Below are positions 30,806 through 33,059 of a DNA stretch of 33,059 nucleotides, piece by piece. The stretch comes from Candidatus Bathyarchaeota archaeon (GTDB taxonomy: Archaea; Thermoproteota; Bathyarchaeia; Bathyarchaeales; Bathycorpusculaceae). The notes under the pieces are model-generated. The model saw only the letters and a program-made list of their open reading frames with translations, did no database searches and was not told where the DNA came from. Position numbers and translations under genes: made by a program. The stretch is from assembly GCA_026015145.1 (NCBI GenBank), contig JAOZGY010000070.1:1-33059 (forward strand). Reading direction: 5' to 3'. Positions within the stretch are counted from its first letter, which is position 1; each line of letters starts with the position of its first letter.

Positions 30806-32053
30806 ATGACAAATCAAAAAGTCTTACCTTTTGCACTAGATCAATTAAAATTAGCTTCTGAAAAACTGGATTTAGATAAAGGTATATACAAAATCCTCAA
30901 GGAACCAAAAAGAGCCATTTTAGTATCAGTTACAATAGAAAATGACAGTGAAAATATTGGTGTTTTTCAAGGGATTCGGGTGCAACACTGGGATGTGAAG
31001 GGCCCGTTCAAGGGTGGTATCAGATTTCATCCAAATGTAACATTAGATGAGGTTACTGCATTATCAATGTGGATGACTTGGAAATGTGCAATTGCTAATC
31101 TACCTTATGGTGGAGCAAAAGGAGGTATTTGTTGTAACCCTAAAAAAATGTCAACTAAAGAATTGGAGCGACTAACCAGAAGATATACGAGTTTAATCTT
31201 TGATTATTTAGGTCCTCACAGGGATATACCTGCACCTGATTTGTATACAAATGAACAGACAATGGCTTGGATGATGGATACTTACAGTCAATTAAAAGGT
31301 TATAGTGTTCCAGAAAGTGTTACTGGGAAGCCAATAGAAATAGGTGGATCTGAAGGGAGAAAGTGTGCAACTGCAAATAGTGTGGCTTTCTGTACAAGAG
31401 AAGCCGCGAAAATAGTGAGATTAAAACTAAAGAATGCAACAATAGCTATTCAAGGATTTGGAAGTGTTGGATACAATGCTGCCAGTGTTATGCATAACAT
31501 GGGCTGCAAAATTGTTGCTATTAGTGACTCTTCTGGAGGCGTCTTTTGTTCAGATGGAATAAACCCTGAGCGGTTATATTCCCATAAAATAAAAACAGGG
31601 TCTGTGCTTAATTTTGACACATGCGTAAACATTACAAACACTGAACTACTAGCTTCAAATTGTGACATTCTTGTACCTGCAGCTATGGAAAATCAGATTA
31701 CTGGAAAAAATGCTGATGATGTTAATGCTAAAATAGTTGCTGAAGGTGCAAATGGCCCTACAACTCCTAAAGCTGATCGAATACTATTTGAAAAAGGAGT
31801 GTATCTAATTCCTGATATTTTAGCTAATTCAGGAGGAGTAACAGTGAGTTATTTTGAATGGGTGCAAAATCTTACTAGAACCCATTGGACTCTAGATGAA
31901 GTCAATAATAAGCTTGAAAACAAGATAGTTGAAACTTTTTATGAAGTAGAAAGGTTGTCAAAAAAAGAGAAAAGTGATATGAGAACATCAGCATTAATGT
32001 TGGGTGTGGGACGGGTTGCCCATGCAATTAATACTCGGGGTCTTTGGCCTTAA
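30806..32053 (+). CDS. gdhA: Glutamate dehydrogenase (NAD(P)+)
   Basis: Interconverts glutamate with 2-oxoglutarate and ammonia. The 415-residue protein has the catalytic domain with QHWDVKGPFKGGIRFHP and LPYGGAKGGI, catalytic Lys105. The Rossmann segment IAIQGFGSVGYNAAS lies near 213-227, then IVAEGANGPTTP and NSGGVTVSYFEWVQN. Length fits the archaeal hexameric form. Cofactor preference cannot be fixed by eye. It is monocistronic in appearance and sits between archaeosortase and GINS23 without evident functional link. Confidence 0.96.
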   Translation: MTNQKVLPFALDQLKLASEKLDLDKGIYKILKEPKRAILVSVTIENDSENIGVFQGIRVQHWDVKGPFKGGIRFHPNVTLDEVTALSMWMTWKCAIANLPYGGAKGGICCNPKKMSTKELERLTRRYTSLIFDYLGPHRDIPAPDLYTNEQTMAWMMDTYSQLKGYSVPESVTGKPIEIGGSEGRKCATANSVAFCTREAAKIVRLKLKNATIAIQGFGSVGYNAASVMHNMGCKIVAISDSSGGVFCSDGINPERLYSHKIKTGSVLNFDTCVNITNTELLASNCDILVPAAMENQITGKNADDVNAKIVAEGANGPTTPKADRILFEKGVYLIPDILANSGGVTVSYFEWVQNLTRTHWTLDEVNNKLENKIVETFYEVERLSKKEKSDMRTSALMLGVGRVAHAINTRGLWP

Positions 32054-32198
32054 TAATGCGAGCTAAGAATAAATTTTCATTGAAATTTTATTTTTTCTTA
32101 AAATATCTGAGCCTTTAATCTAAATCTTTAAACTGAGCTTCTTATATCCTGCTTACGCTACTTGAATTGATTAATGAGCGGGGAAGGGAGTCTTCTTA

Positions 32199-32750
32199 GT
32201 GAAAAAAAAGATCAAGAAATTGGATTTTTGTTACGAAAACCTTTTGACAAAAGTCATTGCTGATTCAGATCATCCTAAAATTAAACTTGCTGGATTATCT
32301 GTTGGTCCCTTCAAAGAAGGAAATGAATATGAAGTTCATTATTGGGTTGCGAAAGAGCTAGCTAACTCGAATATTGTGCATTTTAGTAAAGAAGATCTTG
32401 ACGCAACAAAACTCTACAAAATACAGTGGAGAGAACGAAACCAGGTTGCAGGACAGATATCTAAGCTTCCAGAGGGATTCTATCCCAAACTTCGTCGATA
32501 TCTGGGTAAATCGAAAAATGAATTAAAACTTCATCCAGAAAAGGTGCGAGAATATAATAAAGCAAAAGATCTAGCTTGGGACATCGTGAACTCTAGATTG
32601 AAAAAAATTGTTACTCTATCCTCAGGTCCTAATCAAACCGATTACATTCTTAAAAAATTTACAAATGAGGAACGCTTTATCTATCGGGAACTTGGTCAAA
32701 TAATCAATTATTGGAAGGAACATATACTAAACATAGAAGAGGTAAACTAA
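32199..32750 (+). CDS. gins23: GINS complex subunit Gins23
   Basis: Partner of Gins51 in the archaeal GINS tetramer. The 183-residue protein opens with a small beta B domain (about 15-80; VIADSDHPKIKLAGLSVGPF, GNEYEVHYWVAKELANSNIV), followed by a helical A domain, LYKIQWRERNQVAGQISKLP, FYPKLRRYLG, and a long terminal helix FIYRELGQIINYW. B-then-A order marks the Psf2/Psf3 type. The start is GTG with GGGAG about 9 bases upstream. It is followed within 5 bases by MCM, so the two helicase components are probably co-transcribed. Confidence 0.87.
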   Translation: MKKKIKKLDFCYENLLTKVIADSDHPKIKLAGLSVGPFKEGNEYEVHYWVAKELANSNIVHFSKEDLDATKLYKIQWRERNQVAGQISKLPEGFYPKLRRYLGKSKNELKLHPEKVREYNKAKDLAWDIVNSRLKKIVTLSSGPNQTDYILKKFTNEERFIYRELGQIINYWKEHILNIEEVN

Positions 32751-32755
32751 ATAGA

Positions 32756-33059
32756 ATGGTCCATAGACTAGAGACAGTAGATCCTCAGGAACGGTTTCTT
32801 GAATTTTTCAAGAAAGAGAAGTATCGTGTCAAAATAGCACAATTAGCAATAACTGGACAAGAATCAATAATTGTTATTTTTGAAGATTTGTTCGCTTTTG
32901 ATCAACCTCTTGCAGAAAGCTTAATGGGAAAACCAGATGATTATCTTCAATACGCTAGTAATGCTGCTTATGCTCAACTTGAGATAGAAGATTTAGAGTA
33001 TTCTCGGAAAATAGATAAAGTTACTATAAGAATAATTCAACTTTTAGGAAGAGAACAAT
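32756..33059 (+). CDS. mcm: Replicative helicase MCM, N-terminal part (cut by window edge)
   Basis: ATG at 32756 opens a frame that runs off the window; 101 codons are visible. The protein starts MVHRLETVDPQERFLEFFK and continues with VIFEDLFAFDQPLAESLM and YLQYASNAAYAQLEIED, matching the first helical subdomain of archaeal MCM. The AAA+ and zinc parts lie beyond the window. It starts 5 bases after gins23. Partial, but the GINS23-MCM pairing supports the call. Confidence 0.85.
   Translation, partial: MVHRLETVDPQERFLEFFKKEKYRVKIAQLAITGQESIIVIFEDLFAFDQPLAESLMGKPDDYLQYASNAAYAQLEIEDLEYSRKIDKVTIRIIQLLGREQ

Overview
This is an AT-rich, gene-dense piece of an archaeal chromosome. The archaeal markers are geranylgeranylglyceryl phosphate synthase, aIF5A, SRP54, PolD large subunit (DP2), Pus10, RpoL/RpoF, L10e/L21e, Csl4, PriS, GINS51/GINS23, PCNA and MCM. 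DP2 argues against the classical Crenarchaeota, which lack PolD. Elf1, the split GINS pair and an archaeosortase suggest a TACK-type archaeon such as a Bathyarchaeia-like lineage; that placement is inference. I see no insertion sequence, prophage, CRISPR array, rRNA or tRNA.

Layout. 1-244: no gene, but a cluster of ATCAC/GTGAT half-sites. 245-2171: nadE (minus), then elf1 and GGGP synthase (plus). 2302-6028: DP2 and a small winged-helix regulator. 6267-6726: Sec61-beta convergent with an Sm-like protein. 6985-8805: DUF2070 membrane protein. 8835-10653 (minus): nob1, nadK, an apparently overlooked 27-residue basic ORF, and an unknown 71-aa ORF. 10654-10985: 332 bases without a protein gene, with several complementary segments. 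10986-12959: aIF5A and SRP54 with a well-formed C/D box sRNA between them. 12970-17036: Pus10, L21e, RpoF, DUF655, KsgA/Dim1 and a HemK-like methylase, closely packed. 17119-18456 (minus): Trm-G10-type tRNA methylase. 18589-23270: L10e, PEP synthase, Dph2 and a METTL5-like methylase. 23414-25115: Csl4, RpoL and DUF99. 25252-33059: PCNA, a GT-C-like membrane protein, PriS-GINS51, an archaeosortase (minus), glutamate dehydrogenase, GINS23 and the start of MCM.

Most of the window serves information processing: translation and its RNA and protein modification (aIF5A, Dph2, Pus10, Trm-G10, KsgA, HemK, METTL5-like, Nob1, sRNA), transcription (Elf1, RpoF, RpoL) and replication (PolD, PCNA, PriS, both GINS, MCM). 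The archaeosortase and GT-C-like protein are the main cell-envelope genes, set among replication genes.

The observations most worth following are the C/D box sRNA, whose two guides both resemble segments around the 23S peptidyl-transferase centre; the frame break at the nob1 start, which one extra A would repair; the 27-residue basic ORF before nadK; and the atypical motif IV in KsgA and the Trm-G10-like enzyme.
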